From: Tolypocladium sp. Sup5 PDA-1
Lineage: Eukaryota; Ascomycota; Sordariomycetes; Hypocreales; Ophiocordycipitaceae
Length of the DNA stretch: 64,000 bases
Assembly (NCBI GenBank): GCA_000750105.3
Contig: JPHH03000044.1
Location: forward strand, 1-64,000
Reading direction: 5' to 3'
Shown: positions 30,997 through 42,827 of the stretch, in pieces
Layout: every line of letters begins with the position of its first letter
Position numbering within the stretch: position 1 is the first letter of the stretch
The notes under the pieces: generated by a model
The model's database searches: none
What the model was told of the DNA's origin: nothing
What the model saw: only the letters and a program-made list of their open reading frames with translations
Position numbers and translations under genes: made by a program

Positions 30997-33930
30997 GTTG
31001 GTGTGCGTACCGGATGGCAATGAATTGAGCCTCAAGCGGTATATCAAGGACGCTGGTATTGCAGGTATCAATCGAAGGACAGAAGAAAATCTCAAGATGC
31101 CGACCAAGAGACTGGAACGAGGGCATCAGGAAAGCACACTCGAGGGGCCTTTCCCATAATAAAGGAGCGTACGAACAACGGGAGCGACTGGCTTTTGACC
31201 TTTGAGCCCGAGAGAGGAAAAGAAGAAGAGAGAGGTCAAGCACCGGCAGCGGGTCTCTCTTCAATCGACGGCACGAATTGGGGAATGGCGATGCGGTGCT
31301 CTAATAGCGAGCAGCTAAAGATGGGACAGACAGGGGGAGGGGGTGCGTGGATCGTGGACGTTGCGGGTGGGCGTGTGGGAGCTTGGGATGCTACCTTATC
31401 GATCAACGGGGATCTTGCCGTGGCTGTGCCCGTACGGACTCGTAATTGCTGAGATTCGAGATTGATTGTCTCCTGCCGAGCCGGTTGATGAAAGCCGCAA
31501 CTCTTGGGGTTGTGCGCGGCACCATCGCCCCTGGAACACGCAAACACGCAAACACGCAAACACTTCAGGTCAGGCAGCCCCGTGGCCATCTCACTAATAA
31601 ACATGTAATGAAAAACCAGCACGACTATCGACTGTGATCCCTGAGCCTCAACTCGTCTCGTCTCGCTTGGCCCGTCGTGTGGCGCTCCACCACCCAGCCC
31701 GGTGCTAGGAGACGCCACGGCTGCCCCCCCCTGAACGTCACCGGCCGAAACGGTCCTCGACTGCCGTACATGGTAATTACGAGTTCTCGGGCGAGTGTAC
31801 GCGAGGGGAGCTGCGCTGCGGAATCGGGCATTTGGGCAGGCCTGCAGATACCCTTGGGTTTTCTTTTTATCAACCTTGATGTTTAATTATCGCATCGTTG
31901 CGGCTCGGGGCATTTGAGCACTGGACCGGAGAGCCGTCAAGGAAAGCCCACAGCGCTCCGGTCCACGTTGAAGCCGCTGATCGGGACGCTGGCCAAGTCG
32001 GCTCGTCGGATGCCGACTTCCACCAACGTGACGACACCTCTTGCGCGGCGGCCAAACGCCTCCGCATCGCCAAACATGCCGCGATGCTGGGGAAGCATTT
32101 TATTTATATTTTTCTTGGCGGCGTGCCTTTCTTCCGTGAAGACGGCCCGGTGCTTCAGACGGGCCGCGAGGCGTTCCGTCCATTCGGCCAGCAACGCGGG
32201 TGGGAATGACGACGCGCGTTGTCGGTCTGAGTCGGGACGAGAGTTTTTCTTTTGCGTGTCTCGCGGGCGCTGTCACTGTGTTTGTGCTCGGTGAGGGCTG
32301 GGAGATGGAGGCCCTTCCATCGTTGATGCCTCGGTGCCATTGCGATGTCGATTCACCCGACTTTAGCTGATCACAGAGACGATGCATCACGACCTGAAGG
32401 TCCGACTCCCAACGCCATCAGCGTCCGTTGGAAGTTGGAACCAGCCATCCATCGTAGCGGCAGCCCTGGAAGGCCTTTACAGCGCTCAGTGGACGGCGTA
32501 CAGCGCCGCTGATGAGGATGGCGCCACACTCACCGCTGAAGCCCCTAAAGCCTACTGCTGTCTCTTCAGCCCCAGCGCCGCATCTACGCCCACGCCCCGT
32601 CCACCTTGCGGCTGGCAACCGTGGACGCCAAAGAGAATTACACACCCCGAAGCATACTCGTACCTACAGCGACGGTTTCTTGCCGTTTGCCGCTCGCAAT
32701 TGCTTGGCAGGCTCGGCATCCGCTTGGCATCCGCCAAGCAAGAAGTTTCGAAACGTGGTTGCTCTTGCTTGGCATTGAACGTGAGGGAGGAATGGCAGAG
32801 TCGCAGTGTGCGGATTCTCGTGTGTTGATTCATCGCGTCTTCACAGCCATCTACAATTCATGCCAACAGAGCACAGCAAAGGGCTCGAAACTCTTCGTCC
32901 AATCCGGCAGTCGTTGCAAACGCAGAACAGCTGGCTGCACGATCAGGCAAAGCGCATCTTCGCTCCGATCTCGCGCGGACAAAGTACGCGTAACCCAAGG
33001 TCGAACCACCGCTTCCCCGGAGCCGAACCCGCCAAGCCAAGCAGGCCCAGCGATCGTCACCCCCCTTCATCACCCGCGCTCCGTCGATCGTCAACCCCCC
33101 TCGAGACAAGGTCGACTCGAAGCGGCACGGCCATGACACCTGCTGAAATGGTCTTCATCCGCGTGGAGCTTACATTCCCATGTTCTCATGTACATGCAAA
33201 CTTTGCAGCTCGAGGAAAACCATTTGAGAAATGTACTCCGTAGTGAAAACCTCAATTGTTGAGAGTCGGCAATAGTCGCATGCACGAGCGACTGGCGCGC
33301 CACGGCACACGTGCTCATCTCCACCAGCCCACTAATTCCCCGGCCGGCTTGGTTCATAGTCTTGAGCTTGGCCGGCCAGTTTAGACGAAAGCACAGGCCA
33401 GGCTTGTACCAGTACAAGACGCTTCCCAACTACCGCCGAAGCTCGCTCCGGAGAGGCATCTCCTTCTCTCGTTGCTAATTTTGGCTCATCGGGTGGTTTC
33501 AGCTTAAAGACTAATACTCCATTTCTTTAACGGTAAAGTTTAATTTATTGAGGATTTTATGATAATGTTATAGGTTTCTACTGGTGGCGGTAGGAATAGC
33601 CCCCGAGTTGAGCCCGGTCGAGTCCGGACCCAGGTCACGGCAAGTACACATCTTCCAATAGAGCAACTCAAGAGTGAGAGCATCCAGAACGTGTCCGAAG
33701 ACTTCAAGTATTCATGACGGCCAAGAGCTGTCCAATATCGCTGCTGCCGAGCCCCTTTTCATCTTTCAGAGAGGCTTAGTGTAAATGCATGATGAGTCGG
33801 GGGTACTTCGTAGTAGGGTGTCTAGTGATATGTCTGCATCCGCAAACTCTAGAAGCGTGTCCCGGTGTGATTCAGGAGAAAAGAGAAAGAGAAAATATAG
33901 GGTATCCAAAGAGGCATCAAACGAATCCAT
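30997..33930. other. 2.9-kb intergenic region, no gene supported
   Basis: Contains an 8-bp tandem repeat (CACGCAAA, 3.4 copies, 31537-31563) and an AT-richer patch around 33465-33600. Overlapping frames at 31.9-33.2 kb show no domain. Confidence 0.45.
31537..31563. repeat. 8-bp tandem repeat CACGCAAA
   Basis: Three full copies plus CAC, in intergenic DNA. Confidence 0.85.
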
Positions 33931-35890
33931 CTATGCAAGCCGCTCCGCCATGGCGGTCCTCTCATCGGCGAACAGCCGTCGATAATGACCCGACTTGCGC
34001 GCCGCGCGGCACGACGTCCATGCCTTCCACGCTGGACGCGCAGCAATGGCGAGCACGGCAAAGCCGACGCCAGCGACGACGCAAATTGCCCATGTCCACG
34101 TCTGGTCGAAGTCGAGGTCCTCGTCCGGCGGCGACTTTTCAATCTTGTAGTCCTGCAGAGTGTCAGCGGCTGTGCCTCATGCATACACATTCGACTCAAA
34201 GAGTAAGCTGTAGAGAGACCAAAAGGAGGCTCACCACGTCGGCTTCAGCAGCATCGGCCGGCAAACTCGTCCCCAAGGCGTTGCCCTTGTAGTCCAGCCC
34301 AACCACCCTCAGATACCTCGGATGTCCCGCCTCCAGCACAAAGTCCGTCTCGAACCCGTCCCTCAGCCTCCTCTCCACGACCCTCCACTTGCTGCCCTCG
34401 CGCGGCTCCTCGTCGTCCGTCCCCTGCAGCACCCACTGCGTCACCTCGGTCGCGCCGTTCCAGCTCGCGTACGCGCGCCACACCAGCGCGTCGTCCCGCG
34501 CGACCGCCACGTCCGGGTCCGTCCTCGGGAACCCCCGCCACGCGAACTTGAGCACGCGGTACGACTGCACGTCGCCGCTGCCGAAGTTCGTCTCCGGCCC
34601 GTAGTGCGTGTCGCAGAGCGGCGTCCCGGCGCGGGAGAACTCGGTGAAGGCGCCCGCGAAGCCGAAGCCGACGACGACGTTGCCGGAGGAGAGCGTCTGC
34701 ATCGAGCCCTGCGACTCGGCGGGGATGTGGTGCGGGTTCTTGTACTCGGCGAGCAGCGTCGCCGTCATGGCCTTTTGGTCGACCTTGATTCGCATGCCTC
34801 GGGGGTTGGACTTCTCGGACAGCTGCCCGACGTCGCTGTTGTCAAAGAGGGTAATCTCTGTGTAGTCGTTGTCCCAGCGGGCGTCGTGTTGGAACGCAAA
34901 GTTGGTCGCGTTGCCGCCCGAGAGGTCCTTGAACATGTTGCCCTTGCCGCCGAGCACCCACAGCACCTTGCCCGTCTTGCCGTGGATGTACGTGACGCTG
35001 TGAAGGTAGCGGCTCGAGACGATGTAGTTGCCCCGGGGGTCCTTGTCGATGCTGTTGAGGTGGAACCAGTCAAAGGCGGCGTCGCCTGGCTCGCCCTCGC
35101 CGCCAATGTCGCGGTACGTGTCCGAGACGTTAAGGTGCTCGCTGGCGCGCCACTCGAAGACGAGATCGCCCGTCGCGATGTCGACCTCATGGATGAGGCA
35201 GTCCCAAATGGGGCCGGTGGCCTTGCCGAGGGATGAGAGGTCGTGGTCGCGGACGTCGTAAACGGTCATGAGGGCGGTGCCCTGCTTGGTGAAGCGGAAG
35301 TCGTGCAGGTCGCCATCGAGGCCGTTGGCCGCCTCGAACTTGCGCGCGAGGTTGTACGTCTCGTCGAGCTGCCTCCATGTTAGCCAGCACTCCGTCACCA
35401 TAGATGATGTGAGACCCACCATGTAGTAGGCGCCCGCGCCATGCCCTCCAATGGCATCGTTGCCTGCCCAAAAGGTAAGGTAATTGTGCCCCCGGTACGT
35501 CTGCACCATGAGGTTGTAGAGCTGCTTGTCCTCCCAGCCCGACGTCCACACGAGGTGGCCGTCCTGGTCGAGGATCGTCGCCTGCGCGGCGCGCGACGCC
35601 GGCTCGGCGTACCCGCGCGGCGTGAGGAACGTCTTGAGGTTGCGCGCGCACGCCTTGTCCTGGAGCAGCAGGTTCGGCCGCGGCGCGATGGCCCCCGACG
35701 ACTTGAAGCTCTGGACGGGGTATCTGCCGAAGTCGCCGCTGTCGTAGGCCTCGCTGGCTACGAAGACGGGTAGCTCGGCGCGCGCGGAGCCAGCCTGCAG
35801 CGCGAGGAGGAGGAATACGAGGTGTATGATGGTGGTGGTGGTGGTGGCGGCGACACCAGGGCAAACGAGGGATCCAAGGGAAGGCCGCAT
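33931..35890 (-). CDS. Arylsulfotransferase-like (ASST fold) secreted or type I membrane protein
   Basis: Three exons: 35890-35420, 35368-34235 and 34152-33931; 608 residues. The ATG at 35890 is chosen because it gives a clean signal peptide (LVFLLLALQAGSARA); an upstream in-frame ATG at 35938 would bury it. Intron 1 (35419-35369, 51 nt) keeps frame and turns YYM...LDETYN into one block. Intron 2 (34234-34153, 82 nt) removes an early stop and adds 74 codons. These contain an acidic stretch (SPPDEDLDFD), one transmembrane helix (WAICVVAGVGFAVLAIAA) and a basic tail. The core has ASST family blocks: ATILDQDGHLVWTSGW, YRGHNYLTFWAG, DCLIHEVDIATGDLVFEW, HLNSIDKDPRGNYIVSSR and FAFQHDARW. Bacterial ASSTs move sulfate between phenols without PAPS; whether fungal members do so is not established. 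Confidence 0.85.
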
Positions 35891-37981
35891 GGTGGCAAAA
35901 CATGCGGTACGTAAGGCAAAGCGAGGGAGACGAGACAAGACGAGAAAGTCACAAGCAGAGGCCCCAAACGGACGAAACAGGAGGAAACGAGCGTCAAGAA
36001 GAACCGTGCCATGAGAATGCTACTACACGAATGCGCCTGCTAGAAATCCGTTGTAGTAACGTCATCCTCGAGGAGGGCTAGTGAGGAATGCAGCGAGAGC
36101 TGGCGATGGAGGCACGCGACACACGGAACGTCGGCGGGGTGCCAAGCAGCGAAAGTCGTCAGCGCATACGAATGCAACTACGAAACCGCTGCCCGGGTAA
36201 AAGACATTGTCTTCAGCCGTGGCCGTGGATGGAGAGTCGATGGAGTGGGAGGGAGGACTGGTGAAGCGTCAGGCTTGGCATTGTAGCGGCGGGCAAGACG
36301 ACTGAGCAGCATGAGTCCATGATCGCAGCAGGTGAGGAATAGTACGATACCATGCGGAACGGTGCTCGGAGGGCAGGTAGTTGAGCCCCAGCAAGTTGTC
36401 CAACAGCCCGAGGCATGGCGTCGTCTTCTCTCGGGACCGTCGGCGAGCCAAGCCCAGCGATGGACCGACGTCGGCAGCTGATGGAAATAGCACAAGCACT
36501 CAAAGGTCCAAGTTCGTCAGCGCCGGTGCTAAGAGTTCAACTACCGCAGCCGCGCCTGCGCCAACGGGGTTGTGGGATGGATGAACTGGCGTCAACAAGG
36601 GCGCTGAGACGCGCGACAATTTATCCTGCCGTCGTCGTCGTTCCCCATCCTTCCGTACACACCCCTCCGATGCACCATCCCTGCACCCCGATGCACCCCT
36701 GATCAGCCCGGGGAACCAATCACCATGTTTGACGTTGGACACCGGATCTACCTGGATCAGGGGGTAATAATACAGACAGATTTGCCAATGGGCAGTTTAC
36801 ACGTCCATGAAGCGGTGATGAAAGGGCTTCTGGGTCGATTGGGTGGACTGGGCTTGTTGCTTGCTGGGCTCTAAGCTAAGCATAAACTGGAGGCAAAAGA
36901 TTATCGTGAGCATGCAGCCCAAGACGGCCGAGACGATCACCGGCTGGGAGAGGCAGAGATGGGATGAACTTTGCGAGTTGTGGCTGCATCACCTCAGCAG
37001 CTCGTCGATGGTGTAACAGAGGCGCCGGAGCACAGGCGACTTCACAAGTTCTAGCACCCGTTTCGCCTCGTGATGATGCGGCTCATCATGAAGAAACGTC
37101 GTTGCGTTATTCCCGTCAACCGTGACAAAGTACCAGTACCGTCTGCGAACCCTCGACATGGGGTGCCGCACACTGCAGTCTTGGCAACAGGGAGGCGGCT
37201 CCAGCGCTTATCACCACGCCTCCATCAGCTGCTCCTGATGCGATCCAATTCGATGCTGGTGGGCCCTCGGACCGTCGTGGGCAACTGGACGTCACTGCCG
37301 GCGGGTCTGGTTTCTCGACGACGACGATTTCTGCTCGTCGCGTTCGATCCTCTGGTGTTTGTGGTCGCCGCCCCCTTCACTCGCTTCGTTGGTCGACGCT
37401 CACTCTTTTGCTGCCCTTCCTTTTTCTTGCCTGCTGACTTCGGCGACCCCTGCTGCTGTGAGCCGTCCGCTCTCTTCCGAGCATCTCCATCCTGTAGCGT
37501 TCGTTTGCCGCTCACGGCCCGACCGCAGAAGAGGAGGCCGTGTGCTCTGCTCGTGGGCTTCGTGCATCACTGACTGTATGCCAGTGGGCATCTTCGCCAA
37601 GCCCAGTCGGCAACCGCATATCCGACGCATACGCAACGTCCACCCACAACCGCCGTCACGCCCCGGGGCTGCGACCGCTAGCATTGGGCATTGTTTGCCT
37701 CCATCTGAGACGACTACGGCGCTGAGATACCTTGCCTACCGCAGTCTGGCATCAGGTCGCAACGCTGCTTCTGTCTTTACCCGCTGGAATTCTTGGCGTA
37801 CCTACCTTACCTTGCGGAGTAGTCCGTACCTGCTGTGCCATTGTCCTGCGGCGGGCTTGCCCTGCCTGGCTTCAGTGCTCGAGGTCACCCAGGCACCATA
37901 CCAGTCCCCCCGCCACCGCATCATCTTGCGACTACTTCATCCCCCCGTGTCCCGCGTCCTCGTGGCCGCCTCCTCTCCGAG
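35891..37981. other. Divergent 2.1-kb region between ASST-like and MFS genes
   Basis: Both flanking genes read outward from here, so it holds two promoters. Frames near 36.2-36.7 kb and 37.1-37.9 kb are mutually overlapping and show no domain. Confidence 0.45.
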
Positions 37982-39994
37982 ATGCCATCGCATGCGCACA
38001 GCAGATCTTTTAGCAATGACTACTCGGCCAGCGGTGTGCCCCCGGAGCCGCGAAGGCCGCGGCGCGGCACCCTGACCAGCCGCAGCGCCTGGACCTCTGC
38101 CGCGCGCGAGCAGCTCCCCGAGGAGCGCGAGCCTCCTGTCGCCATGACCATGACCAGGAACAGCTCCATCGATATCCAGACGGCGCACCACGACGCCGAG
38201 TCGCAGTCGCCGCGCACCCCCGTCGCCAGAGAAAAAGCCAGCGGCGGCCCCGTGACCTGGACGTCGCTCCCCCGCAAGGACCAGCTCGCCATCCTCTTCC
38301 TCGCCCGCTTCGTCGACTTCCTGCAGGTCGCCTCGCTGCAGGCCTACGTCTTCTACCAGCTCAAGGACTTTGACGGCGAGGCCTCGGACGCCCGCATCTC
38401 CCAGCAGGCAGGCCTGCTGCAGGGCTGCTTCACCGGCGCGCAGGTCGTCACCGCCATCCTCTGGGGCAAGGCCGCCGACGCGCGCTGGTGCGGCCGCAAG
38501 TGGGTGCTCGTCGTGGGACTCGGCGGCACGGCCGTCTCGTGCCTGGGCTACGGCTTCGCCACGACGTTTTTCTGGGCCGTCTTTTGGAGGGCGTTTGGGG
38601 GGGCCGTCAACGGCACGGTTGGCATCATGCAAGTATCCCCCCTGAGGTGTGTGACGATATCGGAGGTCTAACACGAGGACAGACGCACAATGATTGCAGA
38701 GATTACAGTAGAGAAAAAGTATCAGTCCCGAGCATTCTTGATCCTCCCCATGAGCTTCAACGTCGCCGGCATCCTCGGCCCAGGTACGCACGCCCCTGAA
38801 CTACCTCCCCACGAGGGCTTCACATGCTGACCCGTCAACAGTAATGGGCGGTGTGCTGGCAGACCCCATCAAGACGCTGCCAGGCCTGTTTGGAGACAAG
38901 GCCATCTTTGGATTCCAGTGGATTCACGACTACCCCTACGCCCTGCCCAGCCTCATGAACTGCATCTTTCTGACTATGGCTACCACCATTGTCTTTCTCT
39001 TCCTGGAAGAGGTGAGCAAACTGTATGCGGCATGTTCCGTGCAACAGCTGCTGACCCGAGACAGACCTCCAAGGACAGACGTGGCAAGTTTGACTATGGC
39101 CTGCATCTCGGCAGCCGCATCAAGCAGGCCGTCTTCCGCAACAGCAAACACCACGATGGCTACGCTCATATTCCCCCCTGGGAGCAAGAAGTCCCCATGG
39201 AAAACTTCCAAGAAAAGGTAGTAGTTGCTGCCAAACCACCTTCCACGACACGTCGACTGCCCTTCCACCGCATTTGGACACGCAACGTATTATTCACCCT
39301 TCTCACCGGCGCCTTTTACGACTTCCACCTCGGCGCCTTTACCAACATTTGGTCTCTGTTCCTCTCGACCCCCCGATATCTGAACCCCGGGGCCAGTCGC
39401 CAGCGGCGCGACCTCCCGCTGCTCTTTACGGGCGGTCTCGGGATGCCGGCGTCGACGGTAGGCTTTGCCACCTCGTTTCTCGGCATCTTGGGCATGCTGC
39501 TCCAGGCGACGCTCTACCCTCCTATCCAAGCACGTCTCGGGACCATCCGATCCTTCCGCTACTTTCTCTTTTTATTTCCCGTCGCCTACTTTGTCGCCCC
39601 GTATCTCTCCATCCTGCCGTCGTCGACGGAGCCGCCTGAGCCATCGGCGGGAGGCTTCATCTGGATCGGCATTATCCTCGTCCTCCTGTTGCAGGTCACG
39701 GCGCGGACGTTTACCCTGCCTGCGAGCATCATCCTGCTCAACAATTGCAGCCCGCACCCGAGCGTGCTGGGCACCATACACGGCCTGGGGCAGAGCGTCT
39801 CGGCGGGCTTCCGCACCGTCGGGCCCGTCGTGGGAGGGTGGTGGTACGGCTACGGGCTCGACATTGGCATGGTAGCCTGGGGGTGGTGGGGAGTGGCCGC
39901 CCTGTCGGGGTTTGCGTGTGCCACGGCCATGGGTATGCATGAGGGGACTGGACATGAGATCTTCCTCGGAGGGGAGCGCGACGAGGCGGAGTGA
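37982..39994 (+). CDS. MFS transporter of the ZIFL/YCR023C-like type
   Basis: Exons 37982-38628, 38683-38783, 38842-39011 and 39065-39994; 615 residues. Intron 1 (38629-38682) is read as GC-AG (GCAAGT...GACAG, with a CTAAC branch point), giving GTVGII then RTMIAEI. The nearby GT at 38633 needs a different acceptor (CACGAG) and adds residues not expected in the family. The other introns (58 and 53 nt) are GT-AG. After a hydrophilic 95-residue N-terminus come LARFVDFLQVASLQAYVFYQL (TM1), the loop 2-3 motif WGKAADARWCGRK and later the LEETSKDRRGKFDYGLHLG cytosolic loop, then six further helices. Plant ZIFL members export zinc chelators or organic ions; the fungal substrate is unknown. Location is a plasma or vacuolar membrane by inference. 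Confidence 0.85.
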
Positions 39995-40565
39995 TGAAAA
40001 GACTTTTGGATAGACGGGCTGTGAAGCCCACTTATGTGTATGAATGTATATAGATGGACCTAGTTGTCCTACCGGGTATCGGCGTGCAAAGAACTCGATG
40101 CATAGAGAACGGGGGACTGGGGCTCGTAGCCAATGAAGAGACTTTGGGTCCGTTTGCCCTTGCTTGAGGTGAGGCATGGCGACTGGCCAAACAATGAACA
40201 AAATGCAATGCTCGCAGGAAATATATGGCCACAGGCACAAACTTTACAATGGCAGCTTCCTACCTTAATTAACATACAGCCAAGGCGCCAACAAACAGGA
40301 CTTCAGCATAAACGAAGCAAACAAGGGTTCCAAAACAGCATGTTTTCCCAATCCAAATCTCGACGTTCGGCTCCTTGAGCGTATTGCCGCTTTTGTGGAT
40401 GTCGGCTCAGGGGCTGCTCAGGGGCTGGTCACTCGTGACCCCTCGGCTCCCATTCCTCCTTATTCATATATATGCCTGCGTGCCTGCATGCCTTTCCCTG
40501 CTTTCCCTTCCCCTTACCCTTATACCAAGCACCTGCTCGACCCTAGGTATCCTCATCAAGAAGAG
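39995..40565. other. Convergent intergenic region
   Basis: About 570 bp between the ends of two convergent genes. No repeat or gene was seen; it should contain both polyadenylation regions. Confidence 0.4.
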
Positions 40566-41386
40566 CTACTTTGAAAAGTCGACGTAACCAGCTCCTCCTA
40601 CAAAAGTCGCCAGCCACGGGATTTGTGTCTTCCCTTCTGCCAGTTGAGTATAGAAATCCCCGTGCACCTTCCCACTAATCGCAGCATAGGCCGGCGATCC
40701 ATCGGCGTTGCGTTCGTCAGCATAGTAGAACCTGTCAATGTCAGCACGGGCTGCTACCGGCCCCTGGAGGCTGAGTGCATAGCGGGCTTCCAGACCTGTA
40801 TCCCTTGTGTGCGTAGGCCGCTGAGGCTGACGCAATAAGATGTGCTGTAGCCGACTTTCCAATCCCCAGGCCGAGAAGCGGTGCGATTGGAGCGATGTTG
40901 AGCCTGTTGCCCGTGTAGATGAAGGTCCGAGATGCGGTTGCTGGTAAGTCGGCAAAAGCCGCTCTGGCTTCGCGGGCGGCGGCAAGAACACTGGACGTGT
41001 TCACCTGAAAGTCATGATTGAGATCTTCCACAGCCAAGGAGAGCGGGTCGTCTGGGGGGTTGGGTGTAGTCGCAGCGGCTTTTGCGATACAATACAATCC
41101 TTAGCAGAAGAATAGTACGAAGGATTTGCACCCATAACTAACCGTTGTACACCACCACACTGGGTGGACCAAGGGCGCGGACGACCCTCTGGAAAATATC
41201 GGCCACGGAGCTCGGGTCAGACAGATCGCTTCGAACATGTAAATCAATTCCATCTTTGCCCTGTTCCCGTGGTGTTCTTGAAGTTGAGGCGACCTTGTAA
41301 CCCTTGGCGGCAAAGGCCCGGGCCACACTCGAACCGACATTGGCACCGCCGCCAAGGATTAGAAGAACAGGAGTGGAGGTCGTCAT
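40566..41386 (-). CDS. Atypical short-chain dehydrogenase/reductase
   Basis: Exons 41386-41143, 41078-40796 and 40731-40566; 230 residues. Introns: 41142-41079 (GTTAGT...AAAAG) joins VVYN to AAAT, and 40795-40732 (GTCTGG...GACAG) joins GYR to FYY. The nucleotide-binding turn is LILGGGANVGSSVARAF, a variant of the SDR GxxxGxG motif, followed by a basic STSR that suggests NADPH preference. The NAAA block stands where the classical NNAG motif lies. The catalytic YxxxK is not recognisable: the region reads FIYTGNRLN, then LGLGIGKSA, with Lys present but Leu in place of Tyr. Redox activity is therefore uncertain, or another Tyr (in IYTGN) takes over. Small, cytosolic, no signal peptide. Confidence 0.8.
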
Positions 41387-42217
41387 TATTGATCAAGTAT
41401 GCTTTTTAATAGAGTCCTTTACTGTGCGATTTGTATAGGATAGGTGAAGCGTTGATGATACCAAAGTTATACTGGAACAGAGTCGGACGTCCTTCATATA
41501 CGTAAGGCTCTCGTAAAGAAACGATGCACATGTATTTAAAGGATAATTTAGTTCCAACGGGCTTTTAATTCCAAAGGATGTTGATTCCAGAGGATTTCTA
41601 GCATGTATTTCAAAGACATCTTTTCAAAGGAGTATTTATAATGTGAGTATGTTTCCCCGGAGCGCCGTGGAGGTTACGGGCGAGGAATGACTAACCCTCT
41701 CGTACGGATATGTACCGGCCCTCACAATCGCACTATTTGTCAGCAGCATTCCTGACCGGCGAGGAATTGCACACTTCGACTCATGGAGTGCCAGGCGATG
41801 GCGGAGCGTTGCCTCCGCAGATAATCCTTATCAATCATGAGTTTCGAGTGAGATGCCGGCGGCGGAAGCTGCTATCGAGGATTAAGATTGATAAGATCGA
41901 AGCGGCGATGACAAATGCTAGTGGACATGCGGGCGACGGATGTGCGCGGGTTTCCGCGTCCGCGGCTGATGGAGCTGTTTGCTAGCTGTGGCAGGCTTCA
42001 TTATACCGTGCACCATCTACTGTCAATCACTCGTGTTTCTAGCTCGTATTTCTAGCCAAATATATTGAGGTCTTTGTGTTCGGAGATGATCGAATTAGAT
42101 TATATGACCGGTTCTGTCTAGGCTGCTGTTCCCGAGTCCCTTTCTGGAAGACCGTGCTCGCACGTGGTACATTATAGCACGTCACTAAAACGCTGCATTT
42201 CTTCCAACACAAGCATC
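41387..42217. other. AT-rich intergenic region upstream of epimerase relic
   Basis: The stretch 41395-41700 is clearly more AT-rich than the flanking genes. It includes near-repeated strings such as GATTCCAGAGGATTT and AGCATGTATTTCAAAG. No gene was found. Confidence 0.45.
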
Positions 42218-42660
42218 ATGGGCTCGAATATCCTCATCACCGGCGCCGCCGGCTACATGTATGATGTGGTATCACGGAGGACCGCCACAGGCTAACATGT
42301 GCTTGGCGGAGGTTCCCTCGTTGCGGACCTCAGGGCCCGCAACCCACCCCTGATCAAGGCGGCAAACATCACCGCCGTCGTTCGGTCAGAAGAACAAGCC
42401 GAGAGCCTATCGCAGCGGGGCGTCAAAGTCCTTCAGGTGGATCTAAGCGACGAAGAAGCCGTGATCAAAGCCATGCAGCGCTATCAGAGTGCAAGAACTT
42501 CCTAAACTAAACCTCTTGTGAGACAGGCAAACTGACTTTTCTTCAGCCAACATTATTATTCATTGCGCAAGCGGGCTGGATTCGCGCCTGGCGCTTCACC
42601 TCATAAAAGCTCTTGGAAAACGCCGAGAGTCCAGCGGAGAGACAACCTACTTTGGCGTTC
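42218..42660 (+). pseudogene. Relic of an NAD(P)-binding epimerase/NmrA-like gene (5' part)
   Basis: The ATG at 42218 starts GSNILITGAAGY, a dinucleotide-binding motif. A GTATGA donor follows at 42259, but no AG acceptor joins it in frame to the next block (GGGSLVADLRARNP from about 42305). Where the acceptor is expected, after GCTAACATGTGCTT, the sequence reads GG instead of AG. The second block continues through ITAVVRSEEQAESL and VLQVDLSDEEAV to about 42490. A plausible intron then leads to NIIIHCASGLDSRLALHLIKALGK (42551-42620), as in fungal NAD-epimerases. After TTYF the expected HTSG segment and all downstream catalytic regions are gone. Lost splice site plus missing 3' half point to a dead gene. 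Confidence 0.7.
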
Positions 42661-42827
42661 GTAGACTTTTGGGTACTATTTTTAGGTCAACCCCCACCAA
42701 GGAAGGTCCAACAGTTCAACCTTACCCTTACGGGCCGTCGTTCCTTGACGTTGTCATCGGCAAAACGACTCACCCTCAAGGACCCGAGTCTTTGTCCTTT
42801 TCCTCTCCTTGTCCCAAATGCAAAAAC

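Noticed and set aside
34196..34234. Natural C-terminus of the ASST-like protein at 34196
   Set aside because: A good intron and a downstream exon with a transmembrane helix show that this stop lies in an intron.
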